A stretch of 64,000 bases of DNA, from assembly GCA_051883095.1 (NCBI GenBank), contig JBJETB010000004.1:1-64000 (forward strand), in the 5' to 3' direction. Under the pieces are notes generated by a model, which ran no database searches, was not told the DNA's origin, and worked only from the letters and a program-made list of their open reading frames with translations. Positions 15,232 through 24,080 of the stretch are shown here, piece after piece. The translations under genes and the position numbers were made by a program. The stretch comes from SUG1106 sp051883095 (GTDB lineage Bacteria > Bacillota > Clostridia > Peptostreptococcales > Anaerovoracaceae). Each line of letters begins with the position of its first letter. The stretch's first letter is position 1.

Positions 15232-17592
15232 TTATTTCTTCGTCTTAGCAGATACCTTTGTAAACGGTGTATAAATCAGCTCTCCATCCACCTCGCGTAC
15301 ACCGCGTATCTTATACCAGTAGGTGGTGTTCGGCTTCACATCCCTGAAATTCGTAACTGTCTTTTCTTTTGAATCTCTGGTAGTGTATATTTTTTTATAT
15401 CCGGAATCTTTCTTCGTTGAACGGTATACCTGATAGTAGTCCACGTCATAACCTGTAGTCTTCTTTTTCCATTCCACCTTTACCTGACCGGAAAGAACCG
15501 TGGTTTTGACGCTGGTTATCGTTGTCTTTTCTATTCTTTCTATGATTGCAGCTTTCTTCTCGGCTTTCTCGGCTTCGTCCATGGCGGATACCGTCAGCGT
15601 AACAATCTTCTTACCTTCCAGCCATCCGGCTGTCTCCGATGCGGTTACAGTTATTTCAGCAGTTCCGGGGCCGACTACAGTCACACCGCCCTTGCTGCTT
15701 ACCTTTGCAACTGTCTCATCCGATGACTCATATGTAATCACTCCGTCGCCGTCGGAAGATGCATTGAGGTTGAACATCTTATCAAGTTCCTTGCGGGAGT
15801 ACTTGGTATAACCGGTTTTTACGGTCTGTTCCGACTTGATTACATTGATTGTTACAGTCTTGCTTCCTGCTGCGTAGTTTGCCGTCTCGGAAGCGGTGAT
15901 TGTAATTACAGCTGTACCGGCTCCCTTGACGGTCACCTTTCCGCTGCTGCTTACTGTGGCAACACTTGTATCAGAAGATTTGTAGCTTATCTTGCCGTCT
16001 CCGTCAGTTTTAACTCCTGTAATAGTGAATGCCGGACTGCCCGGATTTCTTGTATATTTTGAATATTTTGATGTCACAGTCTGCTGAGGCTTGGTCACCG
16101 TCAGCTTGATTGTCTTTGTGGCGCTTTCCACATTGCTTGTAGATGCCGCCTTTATGGTTATCGTAGTGGTTCCCTGTTTCTTTACGGAAACGGTTCCGTC
16201 TGAAGATACAGATGCTACACTTGTGTCGCTTGAAGAATAAGTTACCTTGGCGCCGCTGTACTTCAGGGAAACCTTCAGATTGTAATCCGGCTGGTTGATT
16301 CCCACCTCTGTCTTTGCATTTCCCACGGTTATGGTCTGTTTAGCCTTGTTTATCTTATAACTTGCTGTTTTAGTTCCCGTGTAGTTGCCCTTAAAGGTTA
16401 TCTTCACGCTGGCTGTTCCCGCATTGGTTGCGTTGGAAACGGTATATGTATAGTCTAAATTGTTTTTAAGAGTTCTTCCTGATGCCTCTTTCACCGTTAT
16501 GCTTGACGGTTTCTGTTCGCTGCCCGTATACGTTTTGTCGGCAATAGCTCCTACTGTCACTCCTGAAAGATTTGTCGACGACTTGATTTCAAATGGAGTC
16601 AGATTATAGTCCGTATAAAGTCCTTTTCCCATGACCATTACATAAGCCGTTCCTGCCTGAGTGTTGTTTACATACCTTACGTTATAGTCGACGCCCTCGG
16701 TCAGAGGTATTCCGCCCGAGTACACCGTTACAGCCGGTTCGAAGGCTTTTCCCTCTGAATATGTATATGTGGATGAGCCTTTTATCACAACCTGTGCATT
16801 TGCCAGTGAACAGGCTGATGTTGCCTGGGGATTTCTGTCTATGTACCAGTAATTGCAGTCATTGCTGGCATTGATTCCCGAAACGGTTCCCGATGAGGCA
16901 TACTGCCACCATACATAGTCCCCGGTAAAGTTGCACTGTGAGTTATATTGGGCTGCCCATATAGGATATTCCTGGCCCAGAGCCGCTCCGTCTATAGTAT
17001 TGTTGAGAAAAGTCAGATTGGCGTAGATGCCCGGCTTGTAACCCAGAAGCTTCACTTCCTCACAGAAGGCTCTGGCGATTTTAGTCGCCTTGGCTTTGCT
17101 CAGCTTGGCTTGGGTCAGTCTGCCCGAACTGCCGCCGCTGAACTCGTAGTCCATAAAAATCGGCAGATCCAGTTCATAAATGCCAGCCTGGTGCATAAGC
17201 TCCACAGCATATCTGGCCTCCGCTACAGCCTCCATTTCGTCGATGGCCTGGGAGAAGAAATATACTCCTACAAGCATGCCTGCCGCTCTGGCTCCCTCGA
17301 TGTTCTTTTTAAAATTATCGTCAGAATACATATTTCCGGCTGCGCCGTAGCCTCTGCCCCCTACTCTCACGATGGCGAAGTCTATGCCGTCAGCCTTGGC
17401 CTGCTGCCAGTCAATGGTTTTCTGATACACGGACACATCCAGACCGTTGACCATAACGCTGTTATCAAATCTGCTGTTATGGGTATAGGTTTTTCCCGTA
17501 TATCTGGACACCGAAGTGCCCGCATAGGCAAAGGCCGTTGTGAAGGCCAGTGCCGCAATTAAAATCAAGCTGGTCAGTAGTTTTTTTCTCAT
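15232..17592 (-). CDS. Secreted GH25 lysozyme with Ig-like repeats and FN3 domain
   Basis: A 786-residue exported protein. A signal peptide (MRKKLLTSLILIAALAFTTAFAYA) is followed by a GH25 muramidase domain (~45-265) with the catalytic-type acidic residues in NGLDVSVYQ and FMDYEFSGG. Then come one or two MBG-like beta modules, three bacterial Ig-like repeats (each with TYSSSDTSVASVSSDG-type cores near 455, 540 and 625) and a C-terminal fibronectin type III domain with an YYQVYRSTKKDSGY core. Such proteins cleave peptidoglycan outside the cell, with the repeats as spacers or adhesion modules. AGGAGG lies ahead of the ATG. It lies 30 bp after the AMP ligase and 10 bp before the giant gene, so co-transcription is likely. 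Confidence 0.85.
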   Translation of the reverse strand: MRKKLLTSLILIAALAFTTAFAYAGTSVSRYTGKTYTHNSRFDNSVMVNGLDVSVYQKTIDWQQAKADGIDFAIVRVGGRGYGAAGNMYSDDNFKKNIEGARAAGMLVGVYFFSQAIDEMEAVAEARYAVELMHQAGIYELDLPIFMDYEFSGGSSGRLTQAKLSKAKATKIARAFCEEVKLLGYKPGIYANLTFLNNTIDGAALGQEYPIWAAQYNSQCNFTGDYVWWQYASSGTVSGINASNDCNYWYIDRNPQATSACSLANAQVVIKGSSTYTYSEGKAFEPAVTVYSGGIPLTEGVDYNVRYVNNTQAGTAYVMVMGKGLYTDYNLTPFEIKSSTNLSGVTVGAIADKTYTGSEQKPSSITVKEASGRTLKNNLDYTYTVSNATNAGTASVKITFKGNYTGTKTASYKINKAKQTITVGNAKTEVGINQPDYNLKVSLKYSGAKVTYSSSDTSVASVSSDGTVSVKKQGTTTITIKAASTSNVESATKTIKLTVTKPQQTVTSKYSKYTRNPGSPAFTITGVKTDGDGKISYKSSDTSVATVSSSGKVTVKGAGTAVITITASETANYAAGSKTVTINVIKSEQTVKTGYTKYSRKELDKMFNLNASSDGDGVITYESSDETVAKVSSKGGVTVVGPGTAEITVTASETAGWLEGKKIVTLTVSAMDEAEKAEKKAAIIERIEKTTITSVKTTVLSGQVKVEWKKKTTGYDVDYYQVYRSTKKDSGYKKIYTTRDSKEKTVTNFRDVKPNTTYWYKIRGVREVDGELIYTPFTKVSAKTKK

Positions 17593-17622
17593 TTCAAAAT
17601 TCCCTCCTGGTTTTTTCTCGTA

Positions 17623-19356
17623 TTATGCCCCCTGCGCATACTTATGCAGTTCCTCTTCCTCGAGGATTCTGTATGCTACCTTTCCTACAAGAGTCTTAGG
17701 CATGTCATCCCTGAACTGAATATCCGCAGGCATGGCATACTTGGCCACATATCTGCTGCAGTGCTCCAGAATCGACTGGCGCGCTTCCTCCTCGGTTACC
17801 TTAAGGCCCGGTTTGAGTACCACGAAAGCCACAACCTTCTGCATCTTCAGCGGATCGGGTACACCTATGACGCAGCTCATGTGCACGTATTCATGGGCAT
17901 CAAGCACGTTTTCTATCTGCGACGGATAAACGTTGTATCCGCTGGTGACAATCATTCTCTTTATTCTCTGACGGAAATATATGAATCCGTCCTCATCCAT
18001 CATGCCCAGGTCTCCTGTGTGAACCCAGGTAAGTCCGTCGGCATGACGTCTTAATGTATTTGCTGTTTCTTCAGGATTATTTATGTACTCCATCATTACC
18101 GTAGGCCCGGCAAGGCAGATTTCGCCCTCTTCGCCATAGGCCACCTCATCCTCTGTGCCCGGTTTAACTATCTTATAGAAGGTATCCGGGAAAGGAAGGC
18201 CGATTGAGCCCTCTTTAGCCCAGTGTGAAGGCGTCAGACAGCTGGCCGTTACACATTCAGTGGTGCCGTAGCCCTCTCTCACAGGAATCGTGGCATTATG
18301 CTCTCTGAGGAAAGTGTCAAAACGCTTTTTGAGTTCTATGGAAAGTGAGTCTCCTCCGCTGAAAACGCCCTTAAGGCAGGACAGATCCACTCCGTCAAGA
18401 GTTTTGAGCCTTAACAGGGCCTCATACAGAGTAGGCACGCCTGCGATGAAATTCGGTTTATGCTTTTTGAGCAGCTTGGCATAGCTCTGAGGATTGAACC
18501 TCGGTATGAGCAGGCATCTGCCGCCGCTTGCCAGCATGGAATGTATGCATACGCCCAGACCGAAGCCGTGGAAAATCGGCATAACCGCCAGCATCTTGTC
18601 CCCCGGTTTGAACATAGGGTTGGTGGCGATTATCTGCTGTGAAAGGGCATTGAAATTCAAGTTTGAAAGCAGAATACCCTTAGTGGTTCCTGTGGTTCCG
18701 CCGCTGTAAAGGATTACTGCAGGATCCTCGCTCTTTCTCTCCACATGAAACGGCCCGTGGTAGTTAGATCCGTCTCGCAGGAATTTTTCCCACCATACTA
18801 TCTCAGCATTGTCAGGCACCTTTTTAATCTTGCGTCCCTCTGCCAGATAGTATCCTTTTCTCTTGATAGGGCTGAGCACATCCTTTATGCTTGTTAAAAT
18901 CAGACTTCTCAGCGGCACGTTGCCTCTGATATTCTCAAACTTTCCGTAGAACTGGTCCAGAGTGATGCAGACCACGCTGGCCGATTCCTTAAGATAGAAC
19001 TCGATTTCCTTTTCACTGGAAAGAGGATGTACCATATTGGCTATGGCACCTACCTTGTTTATGGCATAGAACATGATGACAGCCTGAGGAGCGTTAGGCA
19101 TGCAGATGGTTACTCTTTCACCTTCCTTGACGCCTATAGCCGCCAGTGCTCTGGCACACTCGTCCACTTTTCTGATAAAATCCTTGTATTTAACCTTGCC
19201 TCCCATGAAATCATAGGCTATGTAGTCAGGATAATTAACCGCAATCTGAGCTACCTTATCGTACATGGACCCCTGAAAATACTCAAGGTGTGCAGGTACT
19301 CCTCCCAGATTCTTTATCCACGGTGCTTTTACGTTCAAATTGTCTGTGTTATTCAT
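17623..19356 (-). CDS. AMP-dependent acyl-CoA synthetase/ligase
   Basis: A 577-residue member of the ANL superfamily, resembling long-chain acyl-CoA synthetases. Motifs seen: the phosphate loop VILYSGGTTGTTKG (~215-227), GYGTTECV, the ATP-binding HTGDLG, and the hinge/C-terminal VTSGYNVYPSQIEN with a late catalytic-type lysine in LVGKVAYR. It would activate a carboxylic acid as acyl-AMP and pass it to CoA or another thiol. The start overlaps the E2-like acyltransferase gene by eight bases, which suggests the ligase supplies that enzyme. Confidence 0.85.
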   Translation of the reverse strand: MNNTDNLNVKAPWIKNLGGVPAHLEYFQGSMYDKVAQIAVNYPDYIAYDFMGGKVKYKDFIRKVDECARALAAIGVKEGERVTICMPNAPQAVIMFYAINKVGAIANMVHPLSSEKEIEFYLKESASVVCITLDQFYGKFENIRGNVPLRSLILTSIKDVLSPIKRKGYYLAEGRKIKKVPDNAEIVWWEKFLRDGSNYHGPFHVERKSEDPAVILYSGGTTGTTKGILLSNLNFNALSQQIIATNPMFKPGDKMLAVMPIFHGFGLGVCIHSMLASGGRCLLIPRFNPQSYAKLLKKHKPNFIAGVPTLYEALLRLKTLDGVDLSCLKGVFSGGDSLSIELKKRFDTFLREHNATIPVREGYGTTECVTASCLTPSHWAKEGSIGLPFPDTFYKIVKPGTEDEVAYGEEGEICLAGPTVMMEYINNPEETANTLRRHADGLTWVHTGDLGMMDEDGFIYFRQRIKRMIVTSGYNVYPSQIENVLDAHEYVHMSCVIGVPDPLKMQKVVAFVVLKPGLKVTEEEARQSILEHCSRYVAKYAMPADIQFRDDMPKTLVGKVAYRILEEEELHKYAQGA

Positions 19357-20224
19357 AATCTACCTCTTGGTCTGCCGGAAGCTCCAGAAGCTCCGGATGC
19401 TGTAATAAGTGCTTTAATAATTTGATTGTTTTTGAATAGTAGAAGCCGTCGGCAATTCTCTCGTCTATGGTGAGGCCCAGGTCGATGGTTTCCTTCATTG
19501 TAACGTTACCATCCTTGTCGTAGAAAGGGCTGAGTTTCTTTTCTCCGATGATTACGAAGACAGAGTTGGTGCCCCAGTTGGACAGGTGGTGATAGCCGGA
19601 TTTAAGTTTTATGGAACCCAGGTTTGTAATGAAGCAGGTCGCGTAGTTCGGATCTTCCTTTACCAGAAATTCCGGTACTCTGCCGTAAAAATCCAGCTTT
19701 CTCATCAGCCACATCATAAAGGTGAGAACAGGCTTGGGAAGCTTCTTAAAGGCTTCCATGCCCGCTGTTGAATTATCAGGTGCATCGCCTCTGCAGCTGT
19801 GTATTTCGTCCAATATCTTCTGATGTACTGTCTCAATGGTCGTATCAGGTTCAAAAGGAATAAATGCCAGAGCTTCATGTGCCTCGTCATTAAATTCTTT
19901 CTTAACCACAAAACCCATAGTCAGCACATTCCTCTGATAAATGCGGTATCCCTGTATAAACCGGTTCATCTTCGGGCGCAGCGTTATAGTCTTTACCAGG
20001 GCTGCTATAAGCACCTGGAAAAACTTATACGGGTCACCCTCGTTGTTCCTGTTCTTTTCCTCGAGATATCTGTTTATGGGCTCCAGATCGATTCTTTCGC
20101 TGATAAATGCCTCGTTATCAGCCCTGTTAGGGTAAAGGTAAGGCACTATCGTGTGAAGAGCATCAAGTTCCTTCAGCCATACACCATCACGACGATCCCC
20201 GCGTTTTCTTTTTATCTTGTCCAT
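19349..20224 (-). CDS. 2-oxoacid dehydrogenase E2 catalytic-domain-like acyltransferase
   Basis: A 291-residue protein resembling the chloramphenicol-acetyltransferase-like catalytic domain of E2 enzymes, without lipoyl or peripheral-subunit-binding domains. Matching pieces include CFITNLGSIKL, HHLSNWGTNSVFVIIGEK and TIDERIADGFYYSKTIKLL. In E2 proteins the last motif is DHRxxDG; here the catalytic histidine is glutamate (DERIADG), so the standard mechanism may not apply. ATG 20224 is supported by GAGGAG just upstream; the longer frame has no such site. It is first in a likely unit with the acyl-AMP ligase and perhaps the three genes that follow. Confidence 0.7.
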   Translation of the reverse strand: MDKIKRKRGDRRDGVWLKELDALHTIVPYLYPNRADNEAFISERIDLEPINRYLEEKNRNNEGDPYKFFQVLIAALVKTITLRPKMNRFIQGYRIYQRNVLTMGFVVKKEFNDEAHEALAFIPFEPDTTIETVHQKILDEIHSCRGDAPDNSTAGMEAFKKLPKPVLTFMMWLMRKLDFYGRVPEFLVKEDPNYATCFITNLGSIKLKSGYHHLSNWGTNSVFVIIGEKKLSPFYDKDGNVTMKETIDLGLTIDERIADGFYYSKTIKLLKHLLQHPELLELPADQEVDYE

Positions 20225-20276
20225 AGTTCTCCTCTTGTTCAAGTTCAAGTTAATGTGTATGTGCAAACACTTTTAC

Positions 20277-20305
20277 ATTATACCACCTTTTTCGACTGAT
20301 TTCCA
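20277..20305 (-). promoter_or_regulatory. Probable sigma-A promoter for the E2-like/ligase operon
   Basis: A consensus TATAAT on the minus strand (20277-20282) has TGGAAA 17 bp upstream (20300-20305), which matches four of six -35 positions. It lies about 50 bp ahead of the E2-like ATG. Confidence 0.5.
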
Positions 20306-20337
20306 GTTCGGGGATGTATTAACCATTTTTTGCCAAT

Positions 20338-20363
20338 AAAAAACGGCACCCGTCTGGATGCCG
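20338..20363 (-). terminator. Terminator of the hrcA-dnaJ operon
   Basis: On the minus strand CGGCA pairs with TGCCG across a 10-nt loop and is followed by TTTTTT, nine bases after the dnaJ stop. Confidence 0.75.
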
Positions 20364-20371
20364 CCCATTAT

Positions 20372-21514
20372 TTAATTGAACAACTCTTTTATCTTTTCTG
20401 CGAATCCGCTTTTTTTCTGGTAGCAGTCCTCTGTTACTGCCTTTCCCATATCCTCGATGGCCTTCTTCTGCTTGTGGTTAAGCTTTGTAGGCACTTCCAG
20501 ATTTACCTTCACATAAAGGTCTCCCTTTGCTTCGCGTTTCAGGTACTTGATGCCCTTCTCGCGGAGACGGAAGGTGGTTCCAGGCTGAGTTCCCGCAGGA
20601 ACCTTATATGAAACCTTGCCCTCCAGGGTAGGCACCACTATCTCAGCGCCAAGTGCCGCCTGGTCGAAGCTGATAGGAATCTCCAGATACAGGTCTGCTC
20701 CCTGACGTCTGAACATCTTGTGAGGTTTGACATTGAGCACGATGTATAAATCTCCTGCCGGTCCGCCGTTATATCCCGGCTCGCCCTGTCCTCTTATAGG
20801 AATTACACTCTCATTGTCAACACCTGCAGGAATGTCCACAGTGATGGTCACATTCTTGCGGACACGTCCTGATCCCTTGCAGTCCGGACAAGGCTCCTCT
20901 ATAACCTGGCCGGCGCCGCCGCACTGATCACAGGTAGTAACGCTCTGGAACTGTCCGAACGGTGTTCTCTGCATCTGGCTTATCTGGCCGGATCCGCCGC
21001 ACTTCGGGCATGTCTTCTTGGATGTACCCGGTTTGGTCCCCTCACCTTTACATGTTCCGCATGCCACATATTTACTGAGTTCTATAGTCTTCTTCGTTCC
21101 GAAAGCCGCCTCCTCAAAGGTTATGGTGATAGCCTTCTGGAGGTCCTTGCCCTTGCGCGGGCTGTTGGCTCTGCGCTGCTGTCCGCCGCCTCCGAAGCCG
21201 CTGAAAGCACCGCCGAACATATCGAATATATCATCAAATCCGAAGCCGCCGCCTCCGAAACCGCCGGCACCTCCGAAACCGTTAGGGTCTACGCCAGCGT
21301 GACCGAACCTGTCATACTTGCTCTTCTTGTCAGGGTCGGACAGCACGCTGTATGCTTCGTTGACTTCCTTGAACTTTTCTTCAGCCTCTTTGTCCCCCGG
21401 GTTCTTGTCAGGATGATATTTCATAGCCATCTTTCGGAAAGCCTTTTTTATTTCATCATCGCTTGCGCCCTTTTTCAAGCCAAGCACTTCATAGTAATCA
21501 CGTTTTTCTGCCAT
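20372..21514 (-). CDS. dnaJ: Chaperone DnaJ
   Basis: A 380-residue type I Hsp40. The J-domain holds the HPD motif (KYHPDKNPGD), followed by a Gly/Phe-rich linker, four zinc-finger repeats (CGTCKGEG, CPKCGGSG, CDQCGGAG, CPDCKGSG) and the substrate-binding C-terminus. DnaJ delivers unfolded clients to DnaK and stimulates its ATPase. ATG 21514 has GAGGGA upstream and gives the canonical MAEKRDYYEVLG start. Last gene of the hrcA operon. Confidence 0.97.
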   Translation of the reverse strand: MAEKRDYYEVLGLKKGASDDEIKKAFRKMAMKYHPDKNPGDKEAEEKFKEVNEAYSVLSDPDKKSKYDRFGHAGVDPNGFGGAGGFGGGGFGFDDIFDMFGGAFSGFGGGGQQRRANSPRKGKDLQKAITITFEEAAFGTKKTIELSKYVACGTCKGEGTKPGTSKKTCPKCGGSGQISQMQRTPFGQFQSVTTCDQCGGAGQVIEEPCPDCKGSGRVRKNVTITVDIPAGVDNESVIPIRGQGEPGYNGGPAGDLYIVLNVKPHKMFRRQGADLYLEIPISFDQAALGAEIVVPTLEGKVSYKVPAGTQPGTTFRLREKGIKYLKREAKGDLYVKVNLEVPTKLNHKQKKAIEDMGKAVTEDCYQKKSGFAEKIKELFN

Positions 21515-21600
21515 AATTTCCCTCTTATCAATACGCAGGAAATTCGCCCCGGTGAAGGGCGAATCCCGCTTCATTTATCAGCCTTCTGCTGTCTTATTTT

Positions 21601-23481
21601 TTATTTATCGTCATCTACAACTGTGTAGTCTGCATCCACTACATTGTCATCTGACGGACCTGCCTGAGCTCCTCCCATATTAGGACCTGCACCTGCTCCC
21701 ATGTCAGGGCCTGCTCCTGCAGCACCTGCAGCTGCCTGTGCAGCCTGAGCCTGCTCATAAAGCTTGGTTGAAATGATGTGGAACTTTTCTGTAAGAGCCT
21801 CTGTCTTTTCCTTGATCTGGTCTGCAGTTCCGTTGTTGAGAACGGCCTGAAGCTGATCCTTGGCATCGGTAATCTGATTCTTTTCATCCTCAGTAATCTT
21901 GCCGTCGAGCTCCTTCAGTGACTTCTCTGTTTCATAGATTAAGGATTCAGCTCTGTTTCTCAGTTCAACCTCTTCCTTTCTCTTCTTGTCTTCTTCAGCG
22001 TACTGTTCAGCTTCCTTTACCTTTCTGTTGATTTCATCTTCGGAAAGGTTGGTTGAGGAAGTGATGGTGATTCTCTGTTCCTTGCCTGTTCCCATATCCT
22101 TTGCAGATACGTTTACGATACCGTTGGCATCAATATCGAAGGTAACCTCGATCTGAGGGATTCCACGAGGAGCCGGAGCAATACCTGTAAGCTGGAATCT
22201 GCCCAGAGTGGTGTTGCCTGCTGCCATTTCTCTTTCACCCTGCATTACGTGAATGTCTACTGCTGTCTGGTTGTCGGCTGCAGTTGAGAAGATCTGGCTC
22301 TTCTTGGTAGGAATAGTTGTATTTCTTTCGATGAGCTTGGTAGCTACGCCGCCGAGAGTTTCGATGGAAAGTGACAGCGGTGTTACGTCCAGAAGAAGTA
22401 CATCGTGAACTTCGCCTGTCAGTACGCCTGCCTGAATAGCTGCACCAACTGCAACGCATTCATCCGGGTTGATGCCCTTGAAAGGCTCTTTGCCTGTAAC
22501 CTTCTTAACAGCTTCCTGTACTGCAGGGATTCTTGTGGAACCGCCTACCAGGATAACCTTTGCGATATCCGCTGTAGTTACGCCGGCATCTCTCATGGCC
22601 TTGTTCATAGGTTCGATGGTTCTCTGTACCAGGTGTTCTGTCAGCTGATCGAATTTAGCTCTTGTAAGGTCTACGTTCATGTGAAGAGGACCGTCTGCTG
22701 TAACTGTGATGAACGGCAGGTTGATGTTGGCTGTCTGTGAGGAGGAAAGCTCCTTCTTAGCCTTTTCTGCTGCTTCCTTCAGTCTCTGGAGAGCCATCTT
22801 GTCAGCTCTTAAGTCCACACCGTTTTCCTTTGCGAAGTTGTCTGCAAGGTAGTTCATGATAACTTCGTCGAAGTCGTCGCCGCCCAGGTGAGTATCTCCG
22901 TTGGTTGCCAGTACTTCGAATACGCCGTCACCCAGTTCGAGGATGGATACATCGAAGGTACCGCCGCCCAGGTCGTATACCAGAATCTTGTGTGAACCTT
23001 CTTCTTTATCAAGGCCGTATGCCAGTGAAGCAGCTGTAGGTTCGTTGATGATTCTCTTTACATCAAGACCTGCAATTCTGCCGGCATCCTTGGTTGCCTG
23101 CTTCTGTGCATCTGAGAAGTATGCAGGAACAGTGATAACTGCTTCTGTAACCTTTTCACCCAGATAGCTTTCTGCATCGTTTTTAAGCTTTGTAAGGATC
23201 ATTGCTGAGATGTCCTGCGGTGTGTAATCCTTACCGTCAATTGTAACTTTATAGTTCTCACCCATATGTCTCTTGATGGATGAAACTGTTCTGTCAGGGT
23301 TTGTAACTGCCTGTCTCTTTGCAGTCTCGCCTACCAGTCTTTCGCCGTCTTTCTTGAAGCCTACTACAGAAGGAGTGGTTCTCATTCCCTCAGAGTTTGC
23401 GATAACTGTAGGCTCTCCGCCTTCTAATACTGCTACACATGAATTTGTTGTTCCTAAGTCAATACCGATTACTTTTGCCAT
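21601..23481 (-). CDS. dnaK: Chaperone DnaK (Hsp70)
   Basis: A 626-residue Hsp70. The N-terminal ATPase starts MAKVIGIDLGTTNSCVAV and contains VYDLGGGTFDVSIL and VILVGGSTRIPAVQ; the substrate domain and a lid ending in a Gln/Ala/Gly/Met-rich tail follow. It folds and protects proteins with GrpE and DnaJ, encoded on either side. The start has a clear GGGAGG ribosome site. Full family length, no anomaly. Confidence 0.98.
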   Translation of the reverse strand: MAKVIGIDLGTTNSCVAVLEGGEPTVIANSEGMRTTPSVVGFKKDGERLVGETAKRQAVTNPDRTVSSIKRHMGENYKVTIDGKDYTPQDISAMILTKLKNDAESYLGEKVTEAVITVPAYFSDAQKQATKDAGRIAGLDVKRIINEPTAASLAYGLDKEEGSHKILVYDLGGGTFDVSILELGDGVFEVLATNGDTHLGGDDFDEVIMNYLADNFAKENGVDLRADKMALQRLKEAAEKAKKELSSSQTANINLPFITVTADGPLHMNVDLTRAKFDQLTEHLVQRTIEPMNKAMRDAGVTTADIAKVILVGGSTRIPAVQEAVKKVTGKEPFKGINPDECVAVGAAIQAGVLTGEVHDVLLLDVTPLSLSIETLGGVATKLIERNTTIPTKKSQIFSTAADNQTAVDIHVMQGEREMAAGNTTLGRFQLTGIAPAPRGIPQIEVTFDIDANGIVNVSAKDMGTGKEQRITITSSTNLSEDEINRKVKEAEQYAEEDKKRKEEVELRNRAESLIYETEKSLKELDGKITEDEKNQITDAKDQLQAVLNNGTADQIKEKTEALTEKFHIISTKLYEQAQAAQAAAGAAGAGPDMGAGAGPNMGGAQAGPSDDNVVDADYTVVDDDK

Positions 23482-23510
23482 TTTATTTTCCTCCCTTGTT
23501 GTCGTCGTCT

Positions 23511-24080
23511 TTAGTTTGCCACCTTGACCATGGAAGGTCTGATGACTTTATTATTTAAAAGATACCCCTTCTGCAGCACTGCAGTGACCTTGCCGCTTTC
23601 ATATTCGGCGGAATCCTCTGTTAGTACCGCATGGTGGAAGTTCGGGTCGAAATCCTGACCCAAAGCTTCTATTTCAACAACCCCTGCTTTTTCAAGCACA
23701 CCCTGGAGCTGTTTGAAAATAAGGTTCATTCCTTCTACGAAGCTGTCGCCGCTGTCGCCGGCATCCAGAGCCCTTTCGAAGTTATCTATTACATTAAGCA
23801 GCTCGCTTACGATCTTTTCGTTTGCGAATGCATAAATGTCATTCTTTTCTTTTTCTGTTCTGCGCTTGTAGTTCTGAAAATCCGCCATCAGCCTCAGATA
23901 TTTGGTGTTAAGCGCCTCTTCCTCTTCCGATGGAGCTTCTTCACAGGCTTTTTCCTTTTCGTCAGAAGCATCATCCTCTGCAGTTTCTTTCTCAGCGGCT
24001 TCCTCCGCCCTATCTGTTTCTGTTTCTGCTTCGGCTTCCTCCGTGGCATCCTGCTGCTTTTTCAGTTCCTCGTTACTCAT
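23511..24080 (-). CDS. grpE: Nucleotide exchange factor GrpE
   Basis: A 189-residue protein. The first ~70 residues are highly acidic with heptad-like Glu/Ala repeats; then comes the GrpE coiled coil (LMADFQNYKRRTEKEKNDIYAFANEKIVSELLNVIDNFERAL) and the beta domain ending VRPSMVKVAN-like (VIRPSMVKVAN). It exchanges ADP for ATP on DnaK. The start ATG 24080 overlaps the hrcA stop (ATGAGTAA), with GGAGGT about ten bases upstream; the longer frame is not needed. Confidence 0.95.
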   Translation of the reverse strand: MSNEELKKQQDATEEAEAETETDRAEEAAEKETAEDDASDEKEKACEEAPSEEEEALNTKYLRLMADFQNYKRRTEKEKNDIYAFANEKIVSELLNVIDNFERALDAGDSGDSFVEGMNLIFKQLQGVLEKAGVVEIEALGQDFDPNFHHAVLTEDSAEYESGKVTAVLQKGYLLNNKVIRPSMVKVAN

